Notes: generated from the sequence alone by a model not told the origin. Shown: positions 1 to 11,961, counted from the first letter of the stretch. The stretch: DNA of 64,000 nucleotides from JALORV01 sp963712485 (GCA_963712485.1 CAVQID010000060.1:1-64000), one strand, 5' to 3'. Made by a program: numbers and translations.

Positions 1-2
1 CA

Positions 3-623
3 TCACCGTATTGCTTCATGGATGGCAGCGCAGCGAGTTTCGTCTTCCTGTTGCAGGCTGCGGGGCTCGAAGAACTCAACGCCCCGAAGCGGTTCGTGCG
101 GGTGTTAAAGCCGGTCGAGATTGTCGACGGCGACAAATGGGCGCGGCTCGAGCCGCACTTCGGCTATCGACTGCGATTCTCGATCGATTTCAACCATCCG
201 GCGATCGATTCGACCGAGCAGGCGGTCGAGGTGGACTTCGCACGGGACTCCTATGTGCAGCAGGTCTCGCGGGCGCGCACTTTCGGGTTTGTCAACGAAG
301 TGGAAGCGCTGCGGGCCGCGGGGTTGGCGATGGGAGGGACGTTCGAAAACGCGATCGTGATGGATGAATACCGTGTGCTGAACACCGATGGACTGCGCGC
401 CGGCGACGAGTTCGCCAAGCACAAGATCCTCGATGCGATTGGGGATCTTTCGGCGCTGGGCCGCCCGCTGGTGGCGAGCTACGTCGCGCACAAGTCCGGT
501 CACGCGATCAATAACCGACTACTGCGCGCGCTGGTGGCGGATGTCACGGCCTACGACCTGGTGACCTTCGAGGACGAGGATCAGGCGCCCGTGGCTTTCC
601 AGCCGAGGGTCCAGGCTGCCTAG
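3..623 (+). CDS. lpxC: UDP-3-O-acyl-N-acetylglucosamine deacetylase LpxC, C-terminal two thirds
   Basis: Zinc-dependent deacetylase for the first committed step of lipid A synthesis, cytoplasmic. The window opens inside the gene, so only about 206 of the usual ~305 residues are present. Recognisable parts are MDGSAASFVFLLQ near the start, RTFGF, and the zinc/catalytic segment KHKILDAIGDL followed by KSGHAINN; the histidine and aspartate of the former and the histidine of the latter are the family's metal and catalytic residues. The first in-frame residues before MDGS (PYCF) do not match the usual PI(M/L)DGS, which may reflect the edge of the sequence. The stop overlaps that of the convergent dciA-like gene by a few bases. 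Confidence 0.95.
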   Translation, partial: SPYCFMDGSAASFVFLLQAAGLEELNAPKRFVRVLKPVEIVDGDKWARLEPHFGYRLRFSIDFNHPAIDSTEQAVEVDFARDSYVQQVSRARTFGFVNEVEALRAAGLAMGGTFENAIVMDEYRVLNTDGLRAGDEFAKHKILDAIGDLSALGRPLVASYVAHKSGHAINNRLLRALVADVTAYDLVTFEDEDQAPVAFQPRVQAA

Positions 624-1138
624 CGTCGCCTGTCGTCGCCGCGGCGGCGCTGCAGCGTCGCCGCAAGCCGCTGCAGCGCGCGCTGCAGCGCCGAATCCGG
701 CAACTGCCGTGCGGCGCTTTCGACCGCTGCGACACCGCGCTCCGTCACCGGCGCAAAGGACATTTCCGGACTTGAGATCCCCTCCCTCCCCTGTCCGGGG
801 TAGGACGTGCCGCTGGCTTGTACCCGCGTTTTCATCTCGTAGACTTGCAAACCGTGAGCAGTAAGAGCTGCAATCAGGCGCGGCGCGGCCTGGCGCAACT
901 TGGCCGACTCCGCGGCCGACGCGACGGCGATCCACAGGACGCCGTCGCGCAGTTCACAGCGGCCGGGGGTGAGAAGGTCAAGGCCGGGCGCCACGGAACG
1001 CGCCACTGGCGCCAGAACGCGACTTGCGGTCTGGGCGGTTTCCCAGCGCGCCAGCAGCGCGGCGGCGCCGGGTGATTCGCGCAGCGCGTCACCGATGGTG
1101 CGGGCGCTGGGCATGGAGGGATTGACACGAGCCGGCAT
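620..1138 (-). CDS. dciA: DUF721 / DciA family protein
   Basis: 172-residue protein whose N-terminal ~95 residues match the DUF721 (DciA) fold: TIGDALRESPGAAALLARWE, then LTPGRCELRDGVLWIAVAS and a following helix KLRQAAPRLIAAL. DciA is the replicative-helicase operator/loader in bacteria that lack DnaC. The C-terminal ~70 residues are Arg/Ala/Gln-rich and look disordered. The ATG at 1138 was chosen because the homologous region begins a few residues later; the reading frame itself stays open much further upstream, over the peptidase gene. Location between lpxC and an M23 peptidase upstream of secA is the usual betaproteobacterial neighbourhood. Exact role in this organism is inferred from the family. 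Confidence 0.8.
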   Translation of the reverse strand: MPARVNPSMPSARTIGDALRESPGAAALLARWETAQTASRVLAPVARSVAPGLDLLTPGRCELRDGVLWIAVASAAESAKLRQAAPRLIAALTAHGLQVYEMKTRVQASGTSYPGQGREGISSPEMSFAPVTERGVAAVESAARQLPDSALQRALQRLAATLQRRRGDDRRR

Positions 1139-1168
1139 CGCCTCGTGTTTGCGGTTCAGGAGAGAGCA

Positions 1169-2152
1169 TTGCAGATCATTCTTGTGGACCGGCGAATGTC
1201 GCGTGCGCGCACGCTGACGATCAAGGTGCAACACCTGGTGGCGGCAGCCGTCCTGCTGACACTGGCTATCGTAGTCCTGTCGACGATGTTCTCGCTGCTG
1301 ACCGTACGCGCCGCGACCACTTTTCCGCTGCCATTCGTTTCCGATGTCATCGCTCTGGTCACCCGTGACCAGACCGAACGCAAGGACCAGTACGTTCGCG
1401 ACAACGTCGTTGCGATGACGCGCAAGCTGGGCGAAGTGCAGGCGCAGTTGCTGCGATTGGACGTGCTCGGCGAGCGCGTCGCCAAGGCGGCCGGTATCCG
1501 GCCCGAGGAGTTCCGGTTCCGCGAGTTGCCCGGCCGTGGCGGGGCGCCGGGCGGTGCGATGTCGTTCACCGATCTCGATACGGAACTGCAGGGCCTGACC
1601 CGCAGTGTCGAGCAACGCGAGGATTATCTTGCCGTCGTCGAAGCCGAATTGCGTTCGCAGCAGGTGCGCAAGGCGCTGCTGCCCGGAAGTCAGCCGGTGG
1701 CTGATGGCTTCATCGGTTCGGGCTTCGGCTGGCGCACCGACCCGTTTACGCGGGAGATGACGCGGCATGACGGCATCGACTTTGCCGCGCCGTTCGGCAC
1801 GCCGATTCATGCAGCTGCCGGAGGCGTGGTTGTTGTCGCGGAGCACCACCCCATCTGGGGCAACGTCGTGGAAATCGACCACGGCGGCGGCTTGATGACG
1901 CGCTATGCGCACGCGAGCCGGCTTACCGTCACCGCAGGGGCACTCGTCAAGCGCGGGCACAAGATCGCCGAGGTCGGCAGCACCGGCCGTTCCACCGGAC
2001 CGCATCTGCATTTCGAAGTTCACAGCCGCGGTGTGCCCCAGAACCCGGCGCGGTTCCTGTTTGCCGAGGGCAATCCGCTCCAGCAGCAGGCGTCGGCGGG
2101 CGGCCGGGTTGACCTCCGCGCCCTTGCGAACGCGACAGCCGCCCGCAACTAA
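1169..2152 (+). CDS. M23 family murein metallopeptidase, membrane-anchored
   Basis: 327-residue LytM/M23 peptidoglycan endopeptidase. A single membrane segment lies at about residues 16-36 (VAAAVLLTLAIVVLSTMF), followed by a helical stretch and the C-terminal peptidase domain with zinc motif HDGIDFAAP and the second motif HLHFEVH. Start chosen at TTG 1169 because CAGGAGAG sits 4-5 bases ahead and the protein then begins QIILVDRRMSRARTL, as relatives do; GTG 1145 would put the ribosome site inside the gene. Divergent from the DciA gene with 30 bp between starts. Its place just before secA is conserved in Burkholderiales. Likely cleaves peptide cross-links in the periplasm. Confidence 0.88.
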   Translation: MQIILVDRRMSRARTLTIKVQHLVAAAVLLTLAIVVLSTMFSLLTVRAATTFPLPFVSDVIALVTRDQTERKDQYVRDNVVAMTRKLGEVQAQLLRLDVLGERVAKAAGIRPEEFRFRELPGRGGAPGGAMSFTDLDTELQGLTRSVEQREDYLAVVEAELRSQQVRKALLPGSQPVADGFIGSGFGWRTDPFTREMTRHDGIDFAAPFGTPIHAAAGGVVVVAEHHPIWGNVVEIDHGGGLMTRYAHASRLTVTAGALVKRGHKIAEVGSTGRSTGPHLHFEVHSRGVPQNPARFLFAEGNPLQQQASAGGRVDLRALANATAARN

Positions 2153-2284
2153 CCGCTCAGCACTCGCGCCGGGGGTTCTGACCCCTGTGACATAATTTTC
2201 GCTTTGCGCAATGCGGGCGGGCCGCTTGGCCGCCGCGCGCGATCACCTCTGGGCGTCGACGCGCAAGCGCGACCCGTGTCTCGC

Positions 2285-5047
<2,763 letters not shown>

Positions 5048-5098
5048 GTGGCCCGCTGACTGCGCTTTCCCGACAGATCCCCATCACCAGGCAGGCCC

Positions 5099-6322
5099 GT
5101 GGCTGTCAATCTGCAACCGCCGGTTCGCGACGCGCTGTTCCCGGTGCCCGGGGTCGATCTCGGATGGGCTGAAGCCGGCATCCGCAAGCCTCATCGCAAG
5201 GACCTGCTGGTGATGCGGCTGGCCGTGGGCGCCGAGGTGGCCGGCGTGTTCACGCGCAATCGCTTCGCGGCAGCCCCGGTGCAGGTCTGCCGGGAGCATC
5301 TCGCGACCGCGCCGATCAGGGCGCTCGTCATTAACACCGGCAATGCCAACGCCGGCACCGGTGCGTCGGGCCTGGCTGCGGCCCGCACCACTTGCGAGGC
5401 AGCCGCACGACTGATCGGCTGTGAGGTGGGCGCAGTGTTGCCGTTTTCGACCGGCGTCATCATGGAACCGTTGCCGGTCGATCGCCTCGTTGCCGCCCTC
5501 CCGGCCGCGGTCGATGCGCTCGGACCGGATCATTGGCTGGAAGCTGCCCAGTCAATCATGACGACCGATACGCTGCCGAAGGCAGTGTCGCGGCGCCTGA
5601 CGATCGGTTCGCACAAGGTGACGATCACGGGTATCGCCAAGGGTGCGGGAATGATCCGTCCTGACATGGCGACGATGCTTGGCTTCATCGCGATGGATTG
5701 CAGCGTGTCGCGGGCGCTGCTGCAGCCGATGACCGAGCATGCCGCGGCGGAGTCGTTCAATCGCATCTCGGTCGACGGCGATACCTCGACGAACGACTCT
5801 TTCGTCGTGATCGCCAGCGGCGCCGGAGCGCTGACGATCAGCGAGGTCAGTGATCCTGCCTATGCGCTGCTACGCGGGGCGCTGACGGACGTTGCCCGAC
5901 AACTCGCGCAGGCGATCGTCCGGGACGGCGAAGGTGCAACGAAGTTCATCGAAGTGCGGGTCGACGAGGCACGATCGGTTGAGGAAGCAGCGCGCGTCGC
6001 TTACGCGGTAGCGCACTCTCCCCTCGTGAAGACCGCGTTCTTTGCCTCCGACCCCAACCTCGGTCGCATCCTCGCTGCTGTCGGCAACGCGGGCGTCGAC
6101 GACCTGGACCCGGCACGGGTGCAGATGCTGCTCGACGACGTCTGGGTCGTTCGCGACGGGGGCCGGCACCCGGCTTACGAGGAAGCCGACGGCCAGCGGG
6201 TGATGAAGAAGGCGGAAATCGTCGTGCACCTGAAACTGGGACGAGGTCGCGACTCAACTTGCGTGTGGACGACCGACCTGTCGCACGACTACGTTTCCAT
6301 CAACGCGGACTACCGATCGTGA
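5099..6322 (+). CDS. argJ: Bifunctional ornithine acetyltransferase/N-acetylglutamate synthase ArgJ
   Basis: 407-residue ArgJ, which recycles the acetyl group in arginine biosynthesis and may also make N-acetylglutamate. The proenzyme self-cleaves in front of a threonine; here the site is ATMLGF with Thr at about residue 192, preceded by KGAGMIRPDM. The C-terminus ends in the typical LSHDYVSINADYRS. GTG start at 5099 gives MAVNLQPP, the usual N-terminus. It lies 51 bp after secA and overlaps the next gene by 4 bp (GTGA), so the ATPase gene is probably co-translated. Confidence 0.96.
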   Translation: MAVNLQPPVRDALFPVPGVDLGWAEAGIRKPHRKDLLVMRLAVGAEVAGVFTRNRFAAAPVQVCREHLATAPIRALVINTGNANAGTGASGLAAARTTCEAAARLIGCEVGAVLPFSTGVIMEPLPVDRLVAALPAAVDALGPDHWLEAAQSIMTTDTLPKAVSRRLTIGSHKVTITGIAKGAGMIRPDMATMLGFIAMDCSVSRALLQPMTEHAAAESFNRISVDGDTSTNDSFVVIASGAGALTISEVSDPAYALLRGALTDVARQLAQAIVRDGEGATKFIEVRVDEARSVEEAARVAYAVAHSPLVKTAFFASDPNLGRILAAVGNAGVDDLDPARVQMLLDDVWVVRDGGRHPAYEEADGQRVMKKAEIVVHLKLGRGRDSTCVWTTDLSHDYVSINADYRS

Positions 6323-7245
6323 GTGCGCAATCGCGGACGGCCTCGAACCGGGAGCGCGAAGGCGATCCGGTCGCGAGGCTTGCCGAGACCCTGGCACGCA
6401 TCGACGCGCTGTTGCCGCCGACCGCGGATCCCGACTTCGGCGCGTCAATCGCATTCCGCTGGCGCAAACGCCGCTACCTCGGCATGGAACGAGGTGTGCT
6501 TGAATCGGTACCGCACCCGGCGCTCATCGCGTTCGCCGACCTGCAGCACGTCGACGCGCAGAAGGAAGCGATTCACCGCAATACCGAGCAGTTCGTGCGC
6601 GGTTTGCCCGCCAACAACGTGCTGCTGACCGGCGCCCGCGGAACCGGCAAGTCGTCACTGATACGGGCCTGCCTTCATGCTTTCGCCGACGCCGGCCTGC
6701 GCCTCGTTGAGGTGGACAAGCGCGACCTCGTCGATCTTGCGGATCTGGTTGCCCTGCTCGAGGGACGTCCCGAGCGCTTCCTCGTGTTCTGTGACGATCT
6801 CTCGTTCGACGCAAGCGAGGCGGGGTACAAGGAGCTCAAGGTGGCGCTGGATGGGTCCATCGCCGGCCGGGCTGAAAATGTGCTGATCTATGCAACGTCC
6901 AACCGCCGACATCTGATGCCGGAATTCATGCGCGACAACCTCGCCGCACAGCATCAGGCGGATGGCGAAGTGCACCCGGGCGAGGCCGTCGAGGAAAGAG
7001 TCTCTTTATCTGAGCGGTTCGGTGTCTGGCTGACTTTCTACCCGTTCCGCCAAGATGATTACCTCGACATCGTGGCGCACTGGCTCGCGGTCCTCGGAGT
7101 ACCTCCGAGCGAAGCCGACCAGGCCCACTCGGAGGCGCTGCAGTTCGCGCTGCAGCGGGGCTCGCGGTCCGGGCGCGTGGCTCTGCAGTTCGCCCGCGAC
7201 TGCGCAGGGCGCCACCTGCTCGAGAAAACGCGCTTGCCACGATGA
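6319..7245 (+). CDS. DUF815 family AAA+ ATPase
   Basis: 308-residue P-loop ATPase of the DUF815 family. Walker A is GARGTGKSS at about residues 105-113 and the Walker B-like strand is FLVFCDDLSF; the ATSNRRHLMPE segment is the family's sensor-like motif. Function is not established for this family; relatives sit beside nudix or zinc-ribbon genes as here. The GTG at 6319 overlaps the argJ stop (GTGA) and was preferred over an ATG at 6259 that would overlap argJ by 64 bases. The next gene again overlaps by ATGA. Confidence 0.85.
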   Translation: MSAQSRTASNREREGDPVARLAETLARIDALLPPTADPDFGASIAFRWRKRRYLGMERGVLESVPHPALIAFADLQHVDAQKEAIHRNTEQFVRGLPANNVLLTGARGTGKSSLIRACLHAFADAGLRLVEVDKRDLVDLADLVALLEGRPERFLVFCDDLSFDASEAGYKELKVALDGSIAGRAENVLIYATSNRRHLMPEFMRDNLAAQHQADGEVHPGEAVEERVSLSERFGVWLTFYPFRQDDYLDIVAHWLAVLGVPPSEADQAHSEALQFALQRGSRSGRVALQFARDCAGRHLLEKTRLPR

Positions 7246-8186
7246 GTCCGCGCCCGCTCGTCGACGTGGCGGTCGGCGTGCTTCTCCGGCCGGATGACCG
7301 CTTCCTCCTGGCAAGCCGCCCCGATGGCAAGCCGTATGCGCATTACTGGGAGTTCCCGGGTGGCAAGCTCGAGCCTGGCGAGTCAGTCGAGCATGCGCTT
7401 GCCCGCGAACTGCACGAGGAACTCGGCATCGACATCGGTCCGGTGCGCGCGTGGATCGTGCGCGAGTTCGAATACCCGCACGCCCATGTGCGGTTGCACT
7501 TCTGCCGCGTCACCTCCTGGACGGGCGAACTGCACGCGCGCGAAGGGCAACTGTTTCGGTTCTGCGCGCTCGACGATCCGCCAGACGGCCCGTTGCTGCC
7601 TGCAACCGTTCCCGTCTTGCGCTGGCTTTCGTTGCCGGCGGTCTATGCCGTGTCCAACGCCGCTGAACTGGGATCCGAACTTTTTCTCCGGCAACTCGAA
7701 GCACGGCTGCAGTCCGGCTTGCGCCTGGTGCAGTTCCGCGAACCTGCACTCGAGCCCACTGCGGCGTGGCAGCTCTTTCAAAATAGCCTCGAGCGCGTGC
7801 GCGCTTACCACGGCAGACTGCTGGTCAGCAGCCGTCATCCCCTTGAATGGTGGGGCCTGGCCGATGGTGTCCACCTCACGTCGCACGATCTGACGGGTGT
7901 TAAGGGCCGGCCCGACGTCGAGTGGGTCGGCGCGTCTGCGCATGATGTCGCCGAACTGGCGCGAGCGACGGCGCTTGGAGCTGATCTGGCCGTCTTCGGT
8001 CCGATTGCGCCAACGGTTTCACACTCCGGCGCCGCGGGGATCGGCTGGAAAGCGCTTGCAGCCGCCGTCGTCGGTGCCGGGCTGCCCGTTTATGCGATCG
8101 GGGGACTCACCCCTGCGGATCTCGGCAGCGCGCAGCGTGCGGGAGCGCACGGAATCGCGATGCAGCGCGCTATCTGGCTGGTCTAG
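7242..8186 (+). CDS. mutT: MutT nudix hydrolase fused to a ThiE-like thiamine-phosphate synthase domain
   Basis: 314 residues with two domains. Residues ~1-135 are a nudix hydrolase with a full box (GGKLEPGES followed by ARELHEELGI), expected to remove 8-oxo-dGTP. Residues ~150-314 resemble thiamine monophosphate synthase (TIM-barrel fragments LRLVQFREP, VHLTSHDL, IGGLTPADLGSAQRAGAHG). This fusion is common in gamma- and betaproteobacteria; the ThiE-like part often seems not to be the cell's main ThiE. Start ATG overlaps the upstream stop (ATGA), and its stop overlaps that of convergent yacG by 4 bp. Confidence 0.92.
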   Translation: MSPRPLVDVAVGVLLRPDDRFLLASRPDGKPYAHYWEFPGGKLEPGESVEHALARELHEELGIDIGPVRAWIVREFEYPHAHVRLHFCRVTSWTGELHAREGQLFRFCALDDPPDGPLLPATVPVLRWLSLPAVYAVSNAAELGSELFLRQLEARLQSGLRLVQFREPALEPTAAWQLFQNSLERVRAYHGRLLVSSRHPLEWWGLADGVHLTSHDLTGVKGRPDVEWVGASAHDVAELARATALGADLAVFGPIAPTVSHSGAAGIGWKALAAAVVGAGLPVYAIGGLTPADLGSAQRAGAHGIAMQRAIWLV

Positions 8187-8374
8187 CGCGAGTCCTCGGT
8201 GTCAGCAGAGGGACCGTCGTCGTCTGCGGCGGGAGGGCCGGAGATCGAATAACGATCGGACGCCCAAGCGCCGAGGTCAATGAGCTTGCAGCGCTCCGAG
8301 CAGAACGGTCGCGCGGCGTTGTCGCGCGACCAGGGCATGTTTTTCCCGCAGGTCGGGCACTTCACCTCGGTCAT
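8183..8374 (-). CDS. yacG: DNA gyrase inhibitor YacG
   Basis: 63-residue zinc protein with the four cysteines at residues 6, 9, 25 and 29 (CPTC and FCSERC), followed by KLIDLGAWASDRYSI, the YacG signature. YacG binds GyrB and blocks DNA binding by gyrase in E. coli. The acidic tail (DDDGPSADTEDS) is typical. It is the last gene of the minus-strand run coaE-zapD-yacG, the same order as in many proteobacteria. Confidence 0.93.
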   Translation of the reverse strand: MTEVKCPTCGKNMPWSRDNAARPFCSERCKLIDLGAWASDRYSISGPPAADDDGPSADTEDSR

Positions 8375-8383
8375 CGCCCGTTG

Positions 8384-9163
8384 TCAGAAAGCGCAGAGCG
8401 CAAGTTCAAACGGAATGTCGCGATCGACCGAGCGCGGCTTCAGGTCGCGGTCCTGAGTCGTGAACCGGATCCAGAGCATGTACTTGTTGGCGCTGATTTC
8501 CGGAATGGCTGCCAGCGCACCTTCAACGCGCACCTGCAGCAGCGCATACGTGCGGCCCTGCAGCATCTGCTGGAATGAACCCTGTGCCGCGGTCTGGCGG
8601 CTTCGATGCGCGGTCTCGCGCAGCAGCTTCAGCACGATGCCGAGAGCGGCGTGAAACTGCATCATCGGCTGGACCCATGACTGCAGGTCGCGCACGCGGC
8701 TGTCGAGGTCGCGTGTCAGCCAGGCGTGGTAAGAAGGCAGGTCGAATTCGCACGTGCCGCCCGGAATGATGGCGCGGCTGCGAATGCTCATCAGCCACTC
8801 GTTGTCGCGAATATGCTGCCCGGCCTTGCCCGTGGTTGCATTAAGGGCCTGTTGCGCCTGGTCGATGTCCGCCAGGACCGTGGCGAGCGCGGCCTCGGAC
8901 ACCTGTGGATTGTTGCGCAGCGCGTTCAGCGTCTGCTTGTGACGCTCGAGTTCCTGCAGCAGATCGGATTTCAGGTCGGCGCGGGAAGTGACTTCGAGAA
9001 TCTCGAACAGCGTGAGAAGCGCCGTGTGATGGCAATACGAATGCTGTTCACCGCAGAAGTAAAGCAGCTTGTCAAAGAGATCTTCAAGCCGCAGCAGCGT
9101 GCGTATGCGCTCGCTGAACGGGTATTCGTACAGGACCTGACCGTCGGTCGACATGGACGCCAT
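8384..9163 (-). CDS. zapD: Cell division protein ZapD
   Basis: About 259 residues. The family start YEYPFSERIRTLLRLEDLFD is clear; ZapD bundles FtsZ filaments at the division ring in the cytoplasm. Two in-frame ATGs (9163 and 9154) precede it and neither has a good Shine-Dalgarno; the longer frame back to 9223 would run into coaE. I chose 9163 with low certainty on the exact start. Position between coaE and yacG is the conserved one. Confidence 0.9.
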   Translation of the reverse strand: MASMSTDGQVLYEYPFSERIRTLLRLEDLFDKLLYFCGEQHSYCHHTALLTLFEILEVTSRADLKSDLLQELERHKQTLNALRNNPQVSEAALATVLADIDQAQQALNATTGKAGQHIRDNEWLMSIRSRAIIPGGTCEFDLPSYHAWLTRDLDSRVRDLQSWVQPMMQFHAALGIVLKLLRETAHRSRQTAAQGSFQQMLQGRTYALLQVRVEGALAAIPEISANKYMLWIRFTTQDRDLKPRSVDRDIPFELALCAF

Positions 9164-9188
9164 ATGCACAGGGGTGCATTTGACGATA

Positions 9189-9821
9189 TCACACGCGGCT
9201 CGGAAGGCCGTTCGCGGCAGCACTTTTCACGTACATCTCGTGCAGTTGCGCGACGCGGGCGGCGATCTCCTGGAGCGGGGCCTCGTTGAACAGCACGTCG
9301 TCGGCGGCGTCCAGGCGCTGGCGCCGGTCAGACTGTGCTGCAAGAATCGCCGTGGCGGTGGTGCGGTCGAGTCCGGGGCGGGCCGCGACACGCTGAAGCT
9401 GGGTCGCTTCCGCGCAGTCAACGACGAGGACGCGGTGCACGCGGGAGCGCCAGTCACCCGATTCGACCAGCAGCGGGATCACCAGAGCGATGTAGGGGAC
9501 GTCAGGTGCGAGGCTCGCGGCGCGGCGCTCGGCTTCAATGCGCACCATCGGATGAAGAACTTGCTCGAGCCTGCGGCGCTCGGCGGGATTAGCGAATACT
9601 CGTTCTCGCATTGCCGGCCGATCGAGTCCGCCATCGGCAGCAAGGGCAGCCGCGCCGAACGTCTTGCTCAGCGAAGGGATCGCGGCCCCTCCCGGCGCAA
9701 TCAGTTCGTGCACTATGGCGTCGGCATCGACGACGCCGGCACCGAGATGCTTGAACAGCGCGGCGACCGTGCTCTTGCCGCTGCCGACTCCGCCGGTAAG
9801 GCCAACGCGATAACCCGTCAT
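9189..9821 (-). CDS. coaE: Dephospho-CoA kinase
   Basis: 210-residue last enzyme of CoA synthesis, phosphorylating the 3'-hydroxyl of dephospho-CoA. N-terminal P-loop GGVGSGKST (residues ~9-17), then VVDADAIVHEL and the LID-region arginines. ATG 9821 overlaps the pilD stop (ATGA on the minus strand), so translation is probably coupled to pilD. The in-frame extension to 10016 overlaps pilD and has no coding merit. Confidence 0.95.
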   Translation of the reverse strand: MTGYRVGLTGGVGSGKSTVAALFKHLGAGVVDADAIVHELIAPGGAAIPSLSKTFGAAALAADGGLDRPAMRERVFANPAERRRLEQVLHPMVRIEAERRAASLAPDVPYIALVIPLLVESGDWRSRVHRVLVVDCAEATQLQRVAARPGLDRTTATAILAAQSDRRQRLDAADDVLFNEAPLQEIAARVAQLHEMYVKSAAANGLPSRV

Positions 9822-10663
9822 GAGGGAAGCTGCAACATGCCGGTCACGCGGTCGCCCAGAAGCAGGACGAGAAATCCTGCGGCCGCGAGGTAGGGGCCGA
9901 ACGGAATCGGGATGTCGCGACCGCGCCGCGCCAGCAGCATCAACGCGATGCCGACGACCGCACCGACCACCGACGAAAGCAACAGGATCGGCAGCAGCGC
10001 CTTCCAGCCGAGCCATGCGCCCAGGGCAGCGAGCAGCTTGAAGTCACCGTAACCCATGCCTTCCTTGCCCGTCGTCAGCTTGAAGACCCAGTAGATCAGC
10101 CACAGGACGAAGTATCCCGCGGCGGCGCCGATCACGGCGTCGCGCAGCGAAACGCCGGGTATCAGCCCAACCAGGTTGGCGAGCAGGCCGAGCCAGAGCA
10201 AAGGCAGGGTGAGGTCGTCCGGCAGCAATGTCGTGTCGGCATCGATGAATGTCAGCGCGACCAGGGTCCAGCTGAGTAGCAGAAATGCGGCTGTGGTCCA
10301 GCCGAACCCGAACTTCGATGCGATCACGACCGAGAGAACGGCGGTCAGCGCCTCAACCAGCGGATAACGCGGCGAAATGCGCGCCCCGCAATGCGCACAC
10401 TTGCCGCGCAGCAACAGCCACGAGACCACGGGGATGTTATCGCGCACCCGGATCGGTGTCTGGCAAGCGGGGCATTGAGAGCGCGGTACGAGCAGGTTGT
10501 AACGACCGAAATCGGGTGCCGGCTTTCCGTCGAGTTCCGCGCATTGCTCGCGCCACTCGTTTTCCATCATCTTCGGAAGGCGATGGATCACGACGTTCAG
10601 GAACGACCCGACAACCAGGCCGACGAGCGCCGCGACGCCGAGGAAGAGCGAGGTGTCGAGCAC
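9818..10663 (-). CDS. pilD: Type IV prepilin peptidase / N-methyltransferase PilD
   Basis: 281-residue polytopic membrane enzyme that cleaves and N-methylates type IV prepilins. Two zinc-type CxxC pairs (CPACQTP and CAHCGARI) are intact in the cytoplasmic loop; the aspartyl-protease aspartates lie in FIDADTTLLPD and GMGYGDFKLLAA. At least seven hydrophobic segments. Start is GTG at 10663 with no clear Shine-Dalgarno. Third gene of pilB-pilC-pilD, the classic pilus assembly cluster. Confidence 0.96.
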   Translation of the reverse strand: MLDTSLFLGVAALVGLVVGSFLNVVIHRLPKMMENEWREQCAELDGKPAPDFGRYNLLVPRSQCPACQTPIRVRDNIPVVSWLLLRGKCAHCGARISPRYPLVEALTAVLSVVIASKFGFGWTTAAFLLLSWTLVALTFIDADTTLLPDDLTLPLLWLGLLANLVGLIPGVSLRDAVIGAAAGYFVLWLIYWVFKLTTGKEGMGYGDFKLLAALGAWLGWKALLPILLLSSVVGAVVGIALMLLARRGRDIPIPFGPYLAAAGFLVLLLGDRVTGMLQLPS

Positions 10664-10669
10664 GCAGGA

Positions 10670-10688
10670 ACGGGCCGTAGCGGCCCGT
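10670..10688. repeat. Perfect hairpin between pilC and pilD
   Basis: Inverted repeat ACGGGCCG / CGGCCCGT with a 3-base loop, in the 39-bp gap between pilC and pilD. There is no U-tract, so it is more likely an mRNA-stability or processing element than a terminator. It lies just ahead of the pilD start and could hide its ribosome site. Confidence 0.5.
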
Positions 10689-10702
10689 CTCTACCTTGAG
10701 CG

Positions 10703-11938
10703 CTAGACGACCTGGCCGAGTTTGAAGATCGGCATGTAAATGGCGATAACGATGCCGCCGATAACGACGCCGAGGATCACCATAATGAGCGGTTCCATCA
10801 AGCTTGCAAGCGCATCGACCGTCTCGTCGACTTCACGCTCATAGTAGTCAGCGACTTTCGACAGCATCGAGTCGAGCGAGCCGGACTCCTCGCCAATCTG
10901 GGTCATCTGTACCGCCATGTTCGGGAAGACGCCGGTGTTCTGCATCGACTGAGCGAGGCTGGTCCCGACGTTGACCTCGGTCTGGATGGACTTGGTTGCC
11001 TCTTTGTAGACGTAATTGCCGGCCGCAGGACCCACCGAGTCCAACGCTTCAACAAGGGGTACTCCGGCAGCGAACGTCGTCGCCAATGTCCGGCTCCAGC
11101 GCGCGATCGAGGCCTTTTGCAGCATTTCGCCCAATACTGGCATCTTGAGCAACGTGCGGTCGACAATCGCTTGCACCTTGGGTGATCGCCTCCACGCTTG
11201 CACGAGGAAGTAAATGCCCCCGAAAAGCAAGCCAAAAACGATATACCAGTAGGCGACAAAGAAGTCGGACATAGCGATTACGACGAGCGTCGGCGCTGGC
11301 AGATCAGCGCCAAAGCTCGTGAAGACGTTCTTGAACGACGGGATAACGAAGATCATGATGATCGCCGTGACCAAGATTGCGACCATGATGATCGTGACCG
11401 GGTAAAAGAGCGCCTTCTTGATCTTGCCCTTCAACGCGATCGTCTTCTCCTGGTACATCGCCAGGCGATCGAGCAGCGTTTCCAGAATACCGGCCTGTTC
11501 CCCGGCGGCGACCAGGTTGCAGAACAGCGGATCGAAATAGAGCGGGTACTTGCGGAAAGCCTGGTTCAGGCTCGTACCGGTCTCCACATCCATGCGGATG
11601 TCGTTCATCAGGCGGGCCATCGAAGGATTGGCATGGCCACGGCCGACGATGTCGAATGACTGCATCAGCGGAACACCGGCCTTCAGCATCGTCGACAGCT
11701 GCCGCGTAAAAAGCGCGAGATCCTTGCCGGTGATCTTCCGGCCACGCGAAAACGACTGCTTCTTGATCTTGCTGACCATGACGCCGCGGCGGCGCAGAGA
11801 GGCCGCCACGACAGATTCGCCGCCCGCGCGCATCTCACCCTTGACCACGCGACCGTTCTTGTCGCGGCCCTCCCAGTGAAAGACCGATTCCTTGACCTCG
11901 GCGCGAGGTTTGGGTTTGGCAATTGCCCCGGTGGCCAT
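10703..11938 (-). CDS. pilC: Type IV pilus inner-membrane platform protein PilC
   Basis: 411-residue type II secretion F-family protein, the inner-membrane platform of the pilus machine. Two repeated T2SSF domains: the first includes FTRQLSTMLKAGVPL, the second WSRTLATTFAAGVPLVEALD; transmembrane segments follow each and another ends the protein (VILGVVIGGIVIAIYMPIF). ATG 11938. Lies 23 bp after pilB. Confidence 0.96.
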   Translation of the reverse strand: MATGAIAKPKPRAEVKESVFHWEGRDKNGRVVKGEMRAGGESVVAASLRRRGVMVSKIKKQSFSRGRKITGKDLALFTRQLSTMLKAGVPLMQSFDIVGRGHANPSMARLMNDIRMDVETGTSLNQAFRKYPLYFDPLFCNLVAAGEQAGILETLLDRLAMYQEKTIALKGKIKKALFYPVTIIMVAILVTAIIMIFVIPSFKNVFTSFGADLPAPTLVVIAMSDFFVAYWYIVFGLLFGGIYFLVQAWRRSPKVQAIVDRTLLKMPVLGEMLQKASIARWSRTLATTFAAGVPLVEALDSVGPAAGNYVYKEATKSIQTEVNVGTSLAQSMQNTGVFPNMAVQMTQIGEESGSLDSMLSKVADYYEREVDETVDALASLMEPLIMVILGVVIGGIVIAIYMPIFKLGQVV

Positions 11939-11961
11939 CGTCTGTGTGCTCCTGCGCTACG

